Positions 21,724 to 33,301 of a DNA stretch of 64,000 nt are shown piece after piece. The notes beneath the pieces are model-generated. The model made no database searches, had not been told where the DNA came from, and worked only from the letters and a program-made list of their open reading frames with translations. Position numbers and translations under genes: made by a program. Where the stretch lies: NCBI RefSeq assembly GCF_010093535.1, contig NW_022985180.1:441748-505747 (forward strand). The letters run 5' to 3'. The stretch's first letter is position 1. Each line of letters opens with the position of its first letter. Source of the stretch: Lindgomyces ingoldianus. Its lineage: Eukaryota > Ascomycota > Dothideomycetes > Pleosporales > Lindgomycetaceae.

Positions 21724-22064
21724 GGAACGACAAGTTAGGACTACTAGGTTCATTAATTGTGCTCGTCCAACAGCAAGTGAGGGTCCATGAACGTCTGCCC
21801 GTCTTACTTGCCAGCTTTTGATCATGCGCGAGCCCGCCTCCAAAATCCCCATGCCTCCAATAGCACCTTGGCACGAGCATTGGAACCAGCGAGTGACATT
21901 TCGAGAAGGGCGTGGAAGAGGTTGCACGTCGTGCTTGGCTGCATGACAGCTGAGATGTGGCGTGGAATACCAAGAACGCCATCTTGTGGCTGAACAGAGA
22001 GACTTCTTAGACAAAGCCACAGACGATTCTCGTTCACCACATCGTAGACCTTCTGGAGATCGAC
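21724..22064. promoter_or_regulatory. 5' flank of the LGFP-repeat gene
   Basis: This 340-bp gap separates the end of the HET pseudogene from the LGFP gene and must contain the latter's promoter. No specific element stands out. A minus-strand open frame that runs through it into the LGFP gene is a shadow. Confidence 0.4.
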
Positions 22065-24241
22065 ATGGCCAGTGTCGTCCTGGATTATACCTTCAAAGAT
22101 ACCTCCGTGGCCAATCCGGACGGCACATTCGTCTCCCAGCTCCCGTCTGATGCCCAAATCGTGCCGTGGTCTGGTGGGAGTATCCAGGGTCAGAATCTTT
22201 TGCGGGCTGTAGTGTTCGGTCCCAGTGGGCCACTGGAGGTTGATCTGAGCAACTACGCCGTTGATACTACCAGCCAGTTCCACGCCAGAGTCGTTTTCAT
22301 CTACGGAGGCACCAATCCCCCTCCCAGTGCTCCATATCCCCCAAGGATCATCCTCCAGTCGAACTTTATCCCGTTCAGCTTGAACCTCGTCTTTCGCGAT
22401 GGCAAAGTATGGCTTCAGTCTCAAGTCAGTGTCACTGGGCCGTCCACCCGGCTATTCCCATGCGCAACCCAAACATTCAGTACGCCTCAAATCAATCCGG
22501 GAGTGCCCTACGCTGCGGAACTGGTTTGGGATAGCGAAAAGGGTATCTTGGTCACCTTCCTCAACGGCATCGCAATCAGCTCTCATGGGTGTGGCCCCTC
22601 AGCAAGCGTTCAGCCGCCGAGAGCGCCTCTCACGGACAAAACGGTTTTCATAGGAGGTCCGAAGGGTCCTGTGTCCCGATCACATTTTCTAGGTTCCATT
22701 GCCGCGGTCCAAATCGAGCTAGCTATTCCAGGCAATCTTACGGACCAAGTGGCGCAGCAGAAGCAATCCCCCCAGTGGTATATCACGACAAAATTGGAGA
22801 CGTTGAGACCGAATCGAGACTTCGGCCAACCTGGTGGCCCAATTGTGCAGCAGGACCATACTTCTACTCAGCAGTACACGGCTGGTGCAATTTCTTACCA
22901 TCCTCCCCTCCTCATACATCAAAGTTCGAGGGAGGCTTTCGAATTACATGGAGTTTTCTGGAACGCGTACAAGAACCTCCCAGACGCACTTCACGGTTTT
23001 TTGGGGTATCAAACCTCGGATGAAGCCCCATGGAACGAGGGTGGGGTCACCGGCCGGCGTGTCCGGTTCTCCAACGGCCAGCTCGAAGCATCCGATTCGC
23101 CTAATCCAGACGACGTCCCCATATATGCAGTAGCGGGAGAAATCTGGAAGGCTAGAAGAAGCGACGGAGGCTTACAACGATGGGGAATCGCGATTGGCCT
23201 TCAGTACACGCCGCTCCCAGATAATGTCGACCGGAAAGATGTTATCATGCAGCGATTCGAGCACGGAAGCTTCTACCAAAAGGACCCCTCAACCACAGCC
23301 TGGGGCCTATTTGGGCTAATCGATCGAAAGTACCGTGATAATGGGGGACCACGAGGTGCGCTACCCATCGGACCCGAAGAGAAGATTCACGGCATCACAA
23401 CCGTTCTCGGCCTACCACCCAACATCCATGTGATCGAGCTCGACGTCCGCAAGAGCCCCCTCTCCTATGATCAAGATATCTACTGGAGCAGCGTCACGGG
23501 CGCCCACTTCGTATCGGGCGACATTCGTCAACAGTGGATTAACCTTGGCGGTCCGACCGGCTTCCTCGGCCTTCCCACATCTGACCGTCGCCTGGAGACC
23601 CGGACCGAGTACCAAGACTTCCAACATGGCATGGCTGTCGTGGAGCACACTATGAGCGGCAACGTGCGCTTCTGGGCGCCTCGCGCGTTTAAAGTAATCG
23701 TCGACATGATCGGAACAGGCTGGCCGCCGGATCCTACGGAGCCGGGTGACCCACTGCCTTATAACGACGTATATATCAATATCCAAATAGAGAAGCGGAT
23801 CCGCGGAACCCCTTTGGGAACGCTGCTTCTCGACCAGCGGTATCCAGATGGCTCGGACGGAAAGCGTGTGTGGAAAGACTCGCAGATTTTCAGTCTAGAT
23901 CCTCCGGTGGTGCTTCCACCCTTGATGGTGCCGGCAATGGGCGTGGAGTATGTGGTCAAAGTGAGGGTGTATGATGAGGACAAGCCGCCGTCCGGTAATG
24001 AGAGTCGTGATACTTTGATCGGGGAAGGAAGTTTTACGCTCAGTGAGTACCAATGACATGCCTTTGGGTTTGAATGAAAAGATGTTAATGGTGTACAGAT
24101 TACCAGAATGTGTTCATGTTATCAACCTTCGATGCAAACTCGGGGCGTTCCCATGGCTCCTTCGATATCAAGCTGTCTGATGACCCGACAAAGAGGGAGT
24201 CGGAACGGGTTAGGTTTGTGACGGAGGTGTTTGTAACGTAG
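22065..24241 (+). CDS. LGFP-repeat protein with lectin-like N-terminal domain
   Basis: Two exons are inferred: 22065-24042 and 24099-24241, with a 56-bp phase-1 intron (GTGAGT...TACAG), giving 706 residues. Without splicing the frame would stop four codons into the intron; splicing adds a natural end (YQNVFMLSTFDANSGRSHGS and beyond). Residues 1-220 look like a concanavalin/laminin-G type beta-sandwich (VVLDYTFKDTSVANPDGTF; LAAELVWDSEKG-like strand; FLNGIAIS). Residues about 310-540 hold several LGFP-type repeats: HGFLGYQTSDE, GALPIGPEEK, TGFLGLPTSDRR, with partner motifs QRFEHGSFY and DFQHGMAVV. Residues 545-706 form another predicted beta-rich domain. LGFP repeats are known from bacterial cell-wall proteins and some fungal proteins and are thought to bind envelope components. 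No signal peptide is visible, so the location is unclear. Confidence 0.85.
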
Positions 24242-25258
24242 GCTTGAGTTTCTTCTTCTCCTAAGGTATGCATCTGGGAACGATTATGAATTGAGCAATC
24301 AAGTATGTCGAACTCTTGTGGCCTGAGCATCTTACATGAATCCCGGCGATCTCTCAGCTAATATGAGGTTAACCTATGAATTCATGGAGGTGTGTGATAG
24401 CGCTGAATGCAGCCGCGCCGACGCTATAACCCATTTCCGAGCCCTAGGCCCCTCTGGTCCAACCCCATAGAGCATGGTATTCCCCGTAATAGGCGCAATG
24501 GGAAAGACCGAAGCTAGTCTAGACTTTTGCCTAAAGTCAACAACCTCACGAGGTCTACAAGGGCTAAGACAAGGCGAGCCAAAATCCCGGAGACCCCATG
24601 GGGTACTTTGAGCTCACTTGGATAAAGCCAATAGCAAGCCCGGGACGTCTTTGAACATCTTTCTATTTTCAAAGCTTCATTGCTCTCTCTCACAAGATGG
24701 AAATCGCAACTGCACATGAGGGGTCTCCGTTCAGGCGCTCAGTCCTGGCTCAGATGCACTCAGTTTCGACTCCTGATGCGCTCACCCAGCACAGCTCAGG
24801 TTCCTGAACGGGAAAGGAAATCTCTTGGGTGCACATTGGGATATTGTATTACTTGTTATAGTGATCCAATGTGCGTTAGGGCTATCTCAACATTATGAGG
24901 ATGAGGATGAGGAGGATGAGGCCAAGGGTACAGTTGAGGTTAGTTCCGGACCTCGGCCGCTAAACCCTTTCCGACCAGGTCGGTCGATACGATGGCATCG
25001 CTCATTCACCGCCCAACAAGTGCATCACTTCACAGCCAGCAACAAGCTTAGAATAGCCACGCCATGGCTTCATCCTTCTTTTCTTTCACCAAGCCCGTCT
25101 TCTGGCTGCGTGGTTTCTCTGTCCAAATTATCTGAGCGCGTCGATCTGCCCTCCTAGATCCACCAGAAATCATCTGTCGCGGGGCAGCGGACGTCATTCC
25201 GAATTTTACGTTCACGGCCAACTAAACCTCACGTTAAATAGCCCGACTGTCTGCGGCC
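24242..25258. other. intergenic region upstream of the lactone oxidase gene
   Basis: No gene is supported. A GATGAG-type purine repeat lies at about 24898-24922. The last 100 bp before the next ATG contain CTAAACCTCACG and TTAAATAG, plausible core-promoter sequence of the downstream gene. Confidence 0.4.
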
Positions 25259-27016
25259 ATGGCGCACTCACCCTTCAGCATGTCCTCACGCTTCGCCATT
25301 GAACTCGAGAAGCTCGACCCCGAAGTACCATTCCGAGCGTCGCAATCACACATCCACCACACATGGGCACGAACTTTCCATTCCCGGCCGGAGCTATACA
25401 TCCGCCCTCAGACGCTGCCTGAGATTCAGAAGATTGTCACCCTTGCACGGCGCATGCGACGGCGTGTCGTCACGGTAGGATCTGCTCACTCGCCTTCGGA
25501 TCTCACGTGCACGTCGGCATGGATGGTGAATCTAGACAACTACAACCAGCTGCTAAACGTAGACAAAGGGCACAAGACGATGACAGTGCAGGCTGGCATA
25601 CGCATGCATGCTCTCAATCAGGCGGCGAAGGATCATGGCCTTACCATGCCGACCCTCGGGTCAATAGACGACCAGTCCATCGCCGGCGCCATCGCCACCG
25701 CGACACACGGCAGCTCCATGTCCCACGGCTTGCTGTCCGACTCGGTCCGTAGTCTCCGCATCGTGCTCGCCAACGGGCAGGCTGTGAAGTGCTCGCCCTC
25801 GCAGGCTCCAGACCTCTTTCGCGCTGCACTGGTGTCCCTCGGCGCGCTGGGCATACTAGTAGAGATAGAGTTCCAGATGGTGGACGCCTGCAACTTGGAG
25901 TGGGTTCAGACCATTTTGCCCATTGAGGATATGTTGGCAGAATGGAACAAGGGCCTCTGGATATCAGACGAATTCGTGCGTGTCTGGTGGCTACCATACA
26001 CGCGTCGAGCCATTGTCTGGCGCGCGTCTAAGACCACCAAGCCCTTGCGAACGCCAGAGTATAACTGGTATGGTGGTAGTGTCGGATACCATACCTACCA
26101 TATACTACTCTGGATATCGCAGTACGTTCCTCGAGTATTGCCGTGGATAGAGTGGTTCGTGTTTGGCATGCAGTACGGCTTCAAGAATGGGTCCTCAATA
26201 TCTGCAGTCGAAGAGCAGCGCAACGGACTCCTCATGAACTGCCTATATTCGCAGTTTGTGAATGAATGGAGCATACCTCTTTCACAGGGCCCTGAGGCGC
26301 TCACCCGCCTAACGAAATGGATCCATGGCGACGAACACGGCTCCGGCATTCCTTTTAGTCCCAAGGGAGTCTACGTACACTCACCAATCGAGGTCCGCGT
26401 TGCGAATACTACCAATAGGGAACCGCGCCCCTATCTCGATACCTCTTACTCTGAGACTCCCTCGCTTTACCTTAACGCTACGCTCTACCGCCCCTACGGC
26501 CAGGATCCGCCATGTCTGCAGCGCTACTACGAAGCCTTTGAGCACTTAATGAAGGAAATGAACGGTCGACCACACTGGGCGAAGAATTTTCACTCCGTCG
26601 ACCACACCTACCTCTCCTCGGTTTACGGTGCTGACCTAGATGGTTATCTCCGCGTGCGTAACGAGGTCGACCCGGAAGGCATGTTCATCGGATCCTGGCA
26701 CCGGCGTACAATCCTCCCATCCAGGACCGAAATGTCTGTCTTTGCGCTCGAGGAAAAGGAAGTTGTTAGGCGAGTGCGCAAGACTGGGGGTTCCGACTGG
26801 GTTGGTGAACAGGCCAGATGGTGGGATGGTGGCTTCAATGTATTTACCAAGACGAACGGGAGCGAGAGTGAGGAAAGCTTTGATTTGATGGCCGAGGCGG
26901 AGGCAAGCGTGCTGCTTGAAGGCCTAAGAGATGACGAGACATTGGATGTCGGGAAGAGGATTAGGGAGGGCGAGGAAGAGGGATTTAGTGGGGCGAGTGT
27001 GTTTGATAAGATGTAA
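25259..27016 (+). CDS. ALO1: D-arabinono-1,4-lactone oxidase
   Basis: This intronless frame of 585 residues encodes the last enzyme of D-erythroascorbate synthesis. It oxidises D-arabinono-1,4-lactone with O2 at mitochondrial membranes. The FAD-binding PCMH domain spans about residues 40-210. It contains VTVGSAHSPSDL with His77, the expected covalent flavin attachment site, and TLGSIDDQSIAGAIATATHG. The substrate domain follows and ends with RPHWAKNFH (the HWxK motif of aldonolactone oxidases) and YLRVRNEVDPEGMFIGSWHR. The family in yeast is about 526 residues; the extra length is a charged C-terminal tail (about 500-585), common in Pezizomycotina. The ATG at 25259 has GCGGCC before it. A hydrophobic stretch (residues about 280-300) may bind membrane. 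Confidence 0.93.
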   Translation: MAHSPFSMSSRFAIELEKLDPEVPFRASQSHIHHTWARTFHSRPELYIRPQTLPEIQKIVTLARRMRRRVVTVGSAHSPSDLTCTSAWMVNLDNYNQLLNVDKGHKTMTVQAGIRMHALNQAAKDHGLTMPTLGSIDDQSIAGAIATATHGSSMSHGLLSDSVRSLRIVLANGQAVKCSPSQAPDLFRAALVSLGALGILVEIEFQMVDACNLEWVQTILPIEDMLAEWNKGLWISDEFVRVWWLPYTRRAIVWRASKTTKPLRTPEYNWYGGSVGYHTYHILLWISQYVPRVLPWIEWFVFGMQYGFKNGSSISAVEEQRNGLLMNCLYSQFVNEWSIPLSQGPEALTRLTKWIHGDEHGSGIPFSPKGVYVHSPIEVRVANTTNREPRPYLDTSYSETPSLYLNATLYRPYGQDPPCLQRYYEAFEHLMKEMNGRPHWAKNFHSVDHTYLSSVYGADLDGYLRVRNEVDPEGMFIGSWHRRTILPSRTEMSVFALEEKEVVRRVRKTGGSDWVGEQARWWDGGFNVFTKTNGSESEESFDLMAEAEASVLLEGLRDDETLDVGKRIREGEEEGFSGASVFDKM

Positions 27017-27777
27017 AAATGGACTGCAATGAGGCATTTCTAGAGGAGCGGTTAGAACAGGTACAAGGAGAGGAGCTCGGATTGGGGGTTTGTATGGAGG
27101 CAAATATCCAAGGGGCTACGAGCTACCAGGATCCTTCGTCTGCAGGGAGACGTGCGAGAAATGCATTCAAATCTGCAGATTTCAATCTACACGAAAACTC
27201 TGACTGCAAAGCCAATGCATTCTTAACACTTCCATTCCTTCTGTTCTCACATGCGCATTTCTACAGCTTCAATACGTCAGTAAGCCAGTCAGCTTCTCCA
27301 TGCTCCCTTTTCCGGCCTTTTCCGAAAGTGGACAGTGCCCCGAGCTCGTCCGAGAGAAACCCGCGCCTCTCCCCACGCAGCGGCCAAACATCCCTGTTAC
27401 TTCCGTCCTATCATGATAGTGTCGAGTGAACATGCTTCGAGAGTTCCCTACGGTTCCCTCGGTCTTCGTTCGGCGGTATGGGATCCTGGTTTTACAGCCT
27501 CGCGTTGGCAGGAGTATAAGTAGAGTGGGTGTCATCGTGCAGATAGTTGTGAATCCTTACGAAGCATACATTGACTACACTGGAATTTTCGATCTTGCTG
27601 CGAGGGTATTCAGGACTATCTATCAGTCACAGCCATCAATCACAGTTAAGGCCTTCATAGCCCTTACCTACCTGCCATTCGAACAACAATAACAGCATCA
27701 CCACCTGAACCGTCACACACATTACAACCTCCAACCAAACCAAATTCACACACTACATCCAACCACCAACTCTCAAA
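27017..27777. other. intergenic region upstream of a small gene
   Basis: It contains the 3' flank of the lactone oxidase gene. Further right it has the likely promoter of the small gene at 27778: GAGTATAAGTAG near 27512 and a long C/A-rich, T-poor leader from about 27690 to 27777, typical of highly expressed fungal transcripts. Open frames here are not protein-like. Confidence 0.45.
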
Positions 27778-28068
27778 ATGCTCTTCCACAAATCCACATC
27801 ATCCCAAACCACGCCCACCACCACAACACCCCGCCATTCCATCTCTGCCAATTCAACAGCAACAGCCCACACCACCCAAACTACAAACACTACATCATCC
27901 AACAAATCATCCGTTGTCTCCGCGCTCAAGAAGCCATTTCAAGGATGGTCAAAAGATTTACTTTATGCCAAGGATGATCTCGATGACGAGTATAATTTCG
28001 CAAGTGGGAGAAGGAGGGGTGGGGATTATAATTTTCCGGCGGTGGGACGGAGGGGTGTTAATGAGTAG
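27778..28068 (+). CDS. small Thr/Ser-rich hypothetical protein
   Basis: A 96-residue frame starts at an ATG in good context (TCTCAAAATG) after a C/A-rich untranslated leader. The first 45 residues are Thr/Ser/Asn-rich and look disordered. The second half is more constrained (VVSALKKPFQGWSKDLLYAK, then acidic DDLDDEYNF and Gly/Arg-rich end). No signal peptide or known domain is visible. The leader, start context and compact 3' half support a real gene; the family is unknown to me. Confidence 0.5.
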   Translation: MLFHKSTSSQTTPTTTTPRHSISANSTATAHTTQTTNTTSSNKSSVVSALKKPFQGWSKDLLYAKDDLDDEYNFASGRRRGGDYNFPAVGRRGVNE

Positions 28069-28534
28069 AGTATGGTAGGGGAGGGGGTGGGAAGATGGGG
28101 ATGAGAGAGTGATGGAAAGATACCCCGAAATGCGGAGTTTCGTGTGTTTTATGCGAAGTTCTTGGGCTGGAGTTTTATGAGGTTTGTGGTACGCAAGAGA
28201 TAAGGATAGGATAGAGGATGAGAGCAAAATATCACGCTTTAGGATTTACGAAATCATTCAAATGCTTCACAAGAGCAGAGATGCTCCACATTGACGCTGT
28301 ACTTCACTGGAACACTACACACTAGTAGGTGGAGAGAAAACCAAGCTTTTGCCCTACGAGAATCCAAACCGCGCGTAGTAATAACCATGCCAAACCCAAC
28401 CTCCAATCCAAGAAGGTCAAAACGCAAGAGAGCATCAAAGCTAAAACACAACGAAAACACAATCTCGCCAAAAGCCCGGCCAGATTCCAACCAACACCAA
28501 TTTTCCCTGCCAGCAAAATCTCACTTCATTGTCG
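28069..28534. other. convergent intergenic gap
   Basis: The small gene ends on the left and the PAP2 gene ends on the right, so this gap holds only 3' regions. Nothing else is seen. Confidence 0.4.
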
Positions 28535-30157
28535 CTAATCGTCGATCTCCGTAACCTTTGGCATTGGTAGGTGATTCCCGCTCGGAATCCTCTTCGAGTA
28601 GTTGATATTCACAGATCTCGCGGTACCAATCTCAAACCCCGTCGGCGCGGCCGGCGACCCTCTCCCGCTAGCGACGTGCAGGCTGCTTCCCGGGCTTGGT
28701 AGTTGCAGGTCAAGATGGTTCTGGTATTGTCCTTTAGTGCAAATATCGTAATCAGTGCGAATATCGTCGGCGCCGTCAACTTGGGGAACTGGTGTTGTGT
28801 TTGTGGTGTGGGATGATGCTGTATCCGACTCTGGCTTTGCTGGAGTGGAGGAGCGCTTGTTCTGCCAGCCGTTGAAGTTGATAGCAGTCAGGTTGCGAGT
28901 TGGCGTGTGGGCATCAAAGGAAGGGTTGGTGACGTGTCTTGGGAGTGGTTCGTGATTGTAACGGTAATCGAATATGGAGTAATACACTTGTCTATATCCC
29001 CATAATGCGAATAAGGTTCCAATGATAGCACCCGCGAGAACATCGTACCAGTGGTGCCAGTAATCAATCGTCTTACTTGCAGCAATAAGGACAGCGACCA
29101 AGATCGGAAGCATGAACAAGAGTAATTGCCACATGCGCGTCTTGTAATCTGCAAAGACCTTGAACTTTGCGTTGATCCAGAGTGCCAGGAAGATAAAGCC
29201 GGAAAATGCGGCGACAGAATGGCCTGAGGGGAACGACATTAAAGCTGCTCTGATTTGTTTGGGGTTGCCGGTGCAGATTGAGGTGTCGTAGAACATGTTT
29301 TCGTAGCCTTCGCCAGACATCATGGGGCGCGGTTGGCAGATTTCGTAGAAGTGAGGACGAAGACCACCAATGATCCATTTGATGACGGCTTGGAAGAGTG
29401 TTGCTGCAGAAAGTGCGTAAGAGAGTCCCATAATCTATAATTGCTTTAGAATGTTTATGTGAAAGAAAAGGTAAGAGAAACGCACTGCACCATCAGTATC
29501 CCAAAAACTGCCGATGAAGAAAATAGAGATGAGCCCAATAAAAGCAAATGGGATAAGGAAAGAGCCGAGTGCCGACATCCAAGTGGGAATGTATTCCTTC
29601 ATCCAAGGGTATCCAAACTGAGGGGAAATGATTTGGTTGCCGTGGGTAAGTGGGAAGTACCGGGGAGCGAGTGGATTCAGGAACGCGTAGATACAGAGGG
29701 AGGCAGCACCACAGAGCGCAAAAGCAAGAAGATCGGGCCAGGATGCTCGGAACCATTCTTTGAATGGCGCTTCGTCAGGGAAGAGGAAATACCCTCGCTT
29801 CTTCTTAGGCGTAGGAGTCACTGGCCTGTGAGGCTCAGGGTCGGCGACAGTGCCATCGTTGTTGGAAATGGCCTGACAGTGGGAGATAATCGGTGCTCCA
29901 AGCTCGATATCGTATGCTGGCATGTCATGTTCGCTATGTTTGTCGAAGTGACTTGGCGCGAAGTGTTTTTCACACCATGCTTTGACTGTGAGTCTATAGG
30001 TAGAGGTATTCTCGACGGCCGCCTCAATAAGACCCCGGAAAGGGCCAAATCTTGGCCTTGGTCGATCAGGGATGGTGACGATAGAGGAATTGGCTGGCCT
30101 CTTTGGCTGCTCGTGGTGCGACTGAAGAGGCGATAAAGCCAGTGAAGATGTGTCCAT
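28535..30157 (-). CDS. PAP2-superfamily lipid phosphatase (DPP1/LPP-like) integral membrane protein
   Basis: Two exons on the minus strand, 30157-29486 and 29434-28535, flank a 51-bp phase-0 intron (GTGCGT...TATAG); the product is 523 residues. The N-terminal 130 residues are cytosolic and basic, followed by about six membrane segments. The three PAP2 motifs are present: KWIIGGLRP, PSGHS within ALMSFPSGHSVAAFSG, and SKTIDYWHHWYDVLAG with the catalytic His and Asp. Motif 3 has Lys where Arg is commoner. Enzymes of this type remove phosphate from diacylglycerol pyrophosphate, phosphatidate or related lipids on vacuolar or ER membranes. The final 140 residues are polar and probably disordered. 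Both the N- and C-terminal tails are longer than in yeast Dpp1 (about 289 residues), as in other filamentous fungi. Confidence 0.9.
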
Positions 30158-32105
30158 AGCGGCATGAGAGTAGTGAGAATGGATGACGGCAGAGAAGTGA
30201 TGTGTGCGGGAGTAGAAGGGGCTCTGCGGCGAAAAGTCCGCTTGGAAGCTCCCCTGGCCACTCCGGCGCGATATTGGTAGCGCCTTCTAGGTGCTAATTT
30301 TCACTAAGAGGTAAGAGGGATCACGGAGATGTCTGGTTTTGGGAGGAAAGGGGCTACGAGAGCGACTGCCCTGCGCTTGATGAGGAAATGAACGATGTCT
30401 TTGATTTACAATATCGATTTAGAGTTTTGGAAGTACTTTGCAGACGCGTTGAGTGTATTAAAGAGTGAGGTTCTTTAGTTCTCCACACTAGGGGATGATA
30501 AGAACTTAAAGAGGTTGACCTACCTAACAACGCGTCGCCATATAGGCTGTCTTTCCTTCTCCCTACACTCACTAATCCTCTTCACTAAAACAGAGAGGAT
30601 AACAAACGCAATCAACATAACTATATAAAACACCGAGTTATTTTAGTCATTCTCATAGACCCCCTACCCTCAATGTGAATGTACTGCAGGTTGCTGGCTT
30701 AGAGTTGCCTTGTATAGCAATTCTCTTTACCAATTTTACAGAGACCTTGAAAAGGATACTGTGTCTCCACCTAAAACGCAAAGAGATTTCGCTCGTTCTT
30801 TAGTAATAGCTTTATTACTCATAGCAGAGCGAGCGAGTATTCAGACCCGTACCTTACAGTGCAACGGCAGCTTTGATACCTATATGTTTGGAAAGGACAC
30901 TCAGAGCATAACACACTTTCCTGTACCCAACAACTCGTCAATTATTCTTGGGACCTGCCTTCCCCATCTGTTGTCTTGTGTACTATTTCTATAGCTCCCA
31001 AGCCTCTCATCACACGTTTGCGATCTGTTTCTCAATACCTAGCTTTCTCTATCCGTAATCCCGAATGCTGGGGCCTCTGAGAGATCCGAACTCGGGCTCT
31101 GCTCAATCTCACTAATCACGCCGCATCAGCAACTACTCATGAGGGCCATACCGTTCCAGCGAAGTTCATATTCGTAAATAACTCAGGGTGGTCTCCCAAG
31201 AGTGTGGGGGGTAGGATATGCCAGCCTCTATATGTCAGCGAAGCCTGGTCTAGGTCCGTTCTGTGTTCAATCAGTGCATCCAGAAGTCGGCGAATACAGT
31301 ATAGACTTCAGTCCCCACCGCCATCGTAGACATAGGCTTTGGTATGGTAGATCTGCCCTGTAAGAACGTCTGTGAGCAAATCTTTTCTAAGTAGTAGCTT
31401 CGCAATGACAGATTACAGGCTTTGTTCGTTGTTCGTCGTATATTGGTGTTGAGATGGTGTTAGATCAGCTGCGAATTCCCCATCCATTTCCGTTACGAAA
31501 CTCGAGAGTTCTCAATTATCCAAGACGTGATCGTTCATAGGTTCTACCCCAGAAACCCGTGGCCTTAGGAGGCCAGGATCAGGATCGTCAAGACGCCTTC
31601 TAGCAGCGCCAACATGCCACAAGAATGGCAACAGAAACGACTATCATCAGACGCGCTTTGCACATACCTCGTGCTGGGACCGGGGTCGGACAGTTCTAAA
31701 ACTGCCATGGGCAGATGCGTGTCGAGGAGATTAATAGAGGGCTGATTGGTCCGTTGTCGAGATCAGAACGAGGCCGGTTCACGTGATCATGCTTCCCTCC
31801 CCCCTATCATCGCCCCCCTATCATCGTGATTATAAACTGCTCTCTTTTTAGGAATTAAAGGCTATACCATGTGGAACTCAAACTTTTCTCCTTGAGGCAG
31901 ACTTCGAAGAATCAGAGAGGCTCTCAAGGCTGCGTTCCAAGCTTCCAAGGTTGACTCAGCCTCTCGTTGGCCCGAGCGCTCTTCATCACCTACTACAACT
32001 TCCCGGAATCGTTCAACACTCAGACCAACAAAACCCTTCTGCTTCTTGTACACCCTCATCGGCATTTCTACAAGAGCGGCGGTGCTACCAGAGCCAATAC
32101 CTATC
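30158..32105. other. long intergenic region (about 1.9 kb)
   Basis: It contains the promoters of the PAP2 gene (leftward) and the next gene (rightward). The PAP2 side is CT-rich. An imperfect duplication CCCCTATCATCG occurs at about 31801-31826. No coding or RNA gene is evident. Confidence 0.4.
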
Positions 32106-33301
32106 ATGGAGGTATCCTGTTCAGACCTTGAGCAAGAGTTCCAGCAATCCATTTCGCGGTTGCAAGAGTGCGTATTCCTCACCCACAGAACATTCAATGC
32201 TGATGGGCCTAGTCAACGGGAAGCGCGTTTTGCAGAGGTCAAAGCTCAGTGAGTGGCGATGGCAGTAGCTCTAATATGTATCGTATTAACATCTTTCAGG
32301 AAGGATTCTTCTTTAGAAGCCAAGATAGCCAAGAGGCGGCTGGCGGATCAGTGAGTTACAAAGGCTAGTCCGGCGATAACAATCCTAACCTCCTTGAGCA
32401 CAGTAACGACCATAAGGAGATTTTAGTAATCTCAAGGCAATGGGCTTCTCAATTTGCTTTACACGTTCGCTCAAGATTGCCTCGCGAATTACGAGATCAG
32501 ATCTACGACAACTTAATCTCGCCGCACCTTTGGATACAGATTCCCACCCTCTGGGTAAAGAGACCCACTTTCAGGACTGAACATAGACACAAGGTCATGG
32601 TAGATGCTCTATCACTCGGCCGTCACTTTTACTTCAAGCCGGAGTACTTCGGGCATTTGGCTATAGAGATTGCTGAGAGGTTCCTTAAGCATTGCACTTT
32701 AGAACTTCGCGACGCGGACCTTATACACACCATTCTTGCATTGGAAGTCGCTGACCTAGGATCGGCCCCTAGGAACACGATTAGTAAGGTCGTCATGGAC
32801 ATCATTCCACGCGAAAAGCTGAGCATCATGTCCCGTCTGCCAGACAGAAAGGATGTCGCTTTGGAAGCCGCAATCCAGTCTCTTTTCGATGCTAGATCTA
32901 ATTCCATATTCCAACTAGATCTCGTTGTAAACTCCGGAATATTTACGTTCATTGTCAACCAGCTCAAGTTGATCATACCAACTATGTACGCTACGAAGAA
33001 GAGGAATTTCAGGATCAATGTTAGAAGTCCTCTCGAAGAGCAGCCACGACGGAGGGGCATGTGGTTGGTTCATGATTTTACGAGCTTGTTTGACGGGACT
33101 CAGGAAGAGTGTCATCTAAGACTGGATAAGGCAATAAAGGTCGTGAGTAGCACAAAGCCAGGTATTCTCAGACGTCACGTGGCTAATTCTCGTCGAAAGG
33201 CCGATCTGGCGGAGACTGTCACGCTTGACCATCCTGGTCGGTTCCTCTTACAACTTCCATCTCCCAAATGGTATCATGCAATACCTGTATGCTGCCATTA
33301 A
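32106..33301 (+). CDS. unrecognised fungal protein with LPRELRDxIY motif
   Basis: Three exons are inferred: 32106-32248, 32300-32350 and 32404-33301, with introns of 51 and 53 bp (both GTGAGT...CAG, phase 2), giving 363 residues. The short exon 2 restores one frame across all three, which argues for a real spliced gene. The ATG at 32106 (ATCATGGAGG) begins an N-terminal helical region. At about residue 90 comes SRLPRELRDQIYDNLI, a motif shared by a large set of fungal hypothetical proteins with an F-box-like opening. The remainder (ALSLGRHFYFKPEYFGHLAI and on) has no motif I know. No signal peptide or membrane segment is visible. Function is unknown. Confidence 0.7.

Noticed and set aside
21822..22424. 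200-codon minus-strand open frame
   Set aside because: It overlaps the start of the LGFP gene in antisense and lacks domains; the plus-strand gene explains the openness.
29459..30136. 225-codon plus-strand open frame
   Set aside because: It lies antisense to exon 1 of the PAP2 gene, which has clear motifs; this is a shadow.
30710..30994. 94-codon plus frame
   Set aside because: No start context, no homologous motif, and flanked by non-coding sequence.
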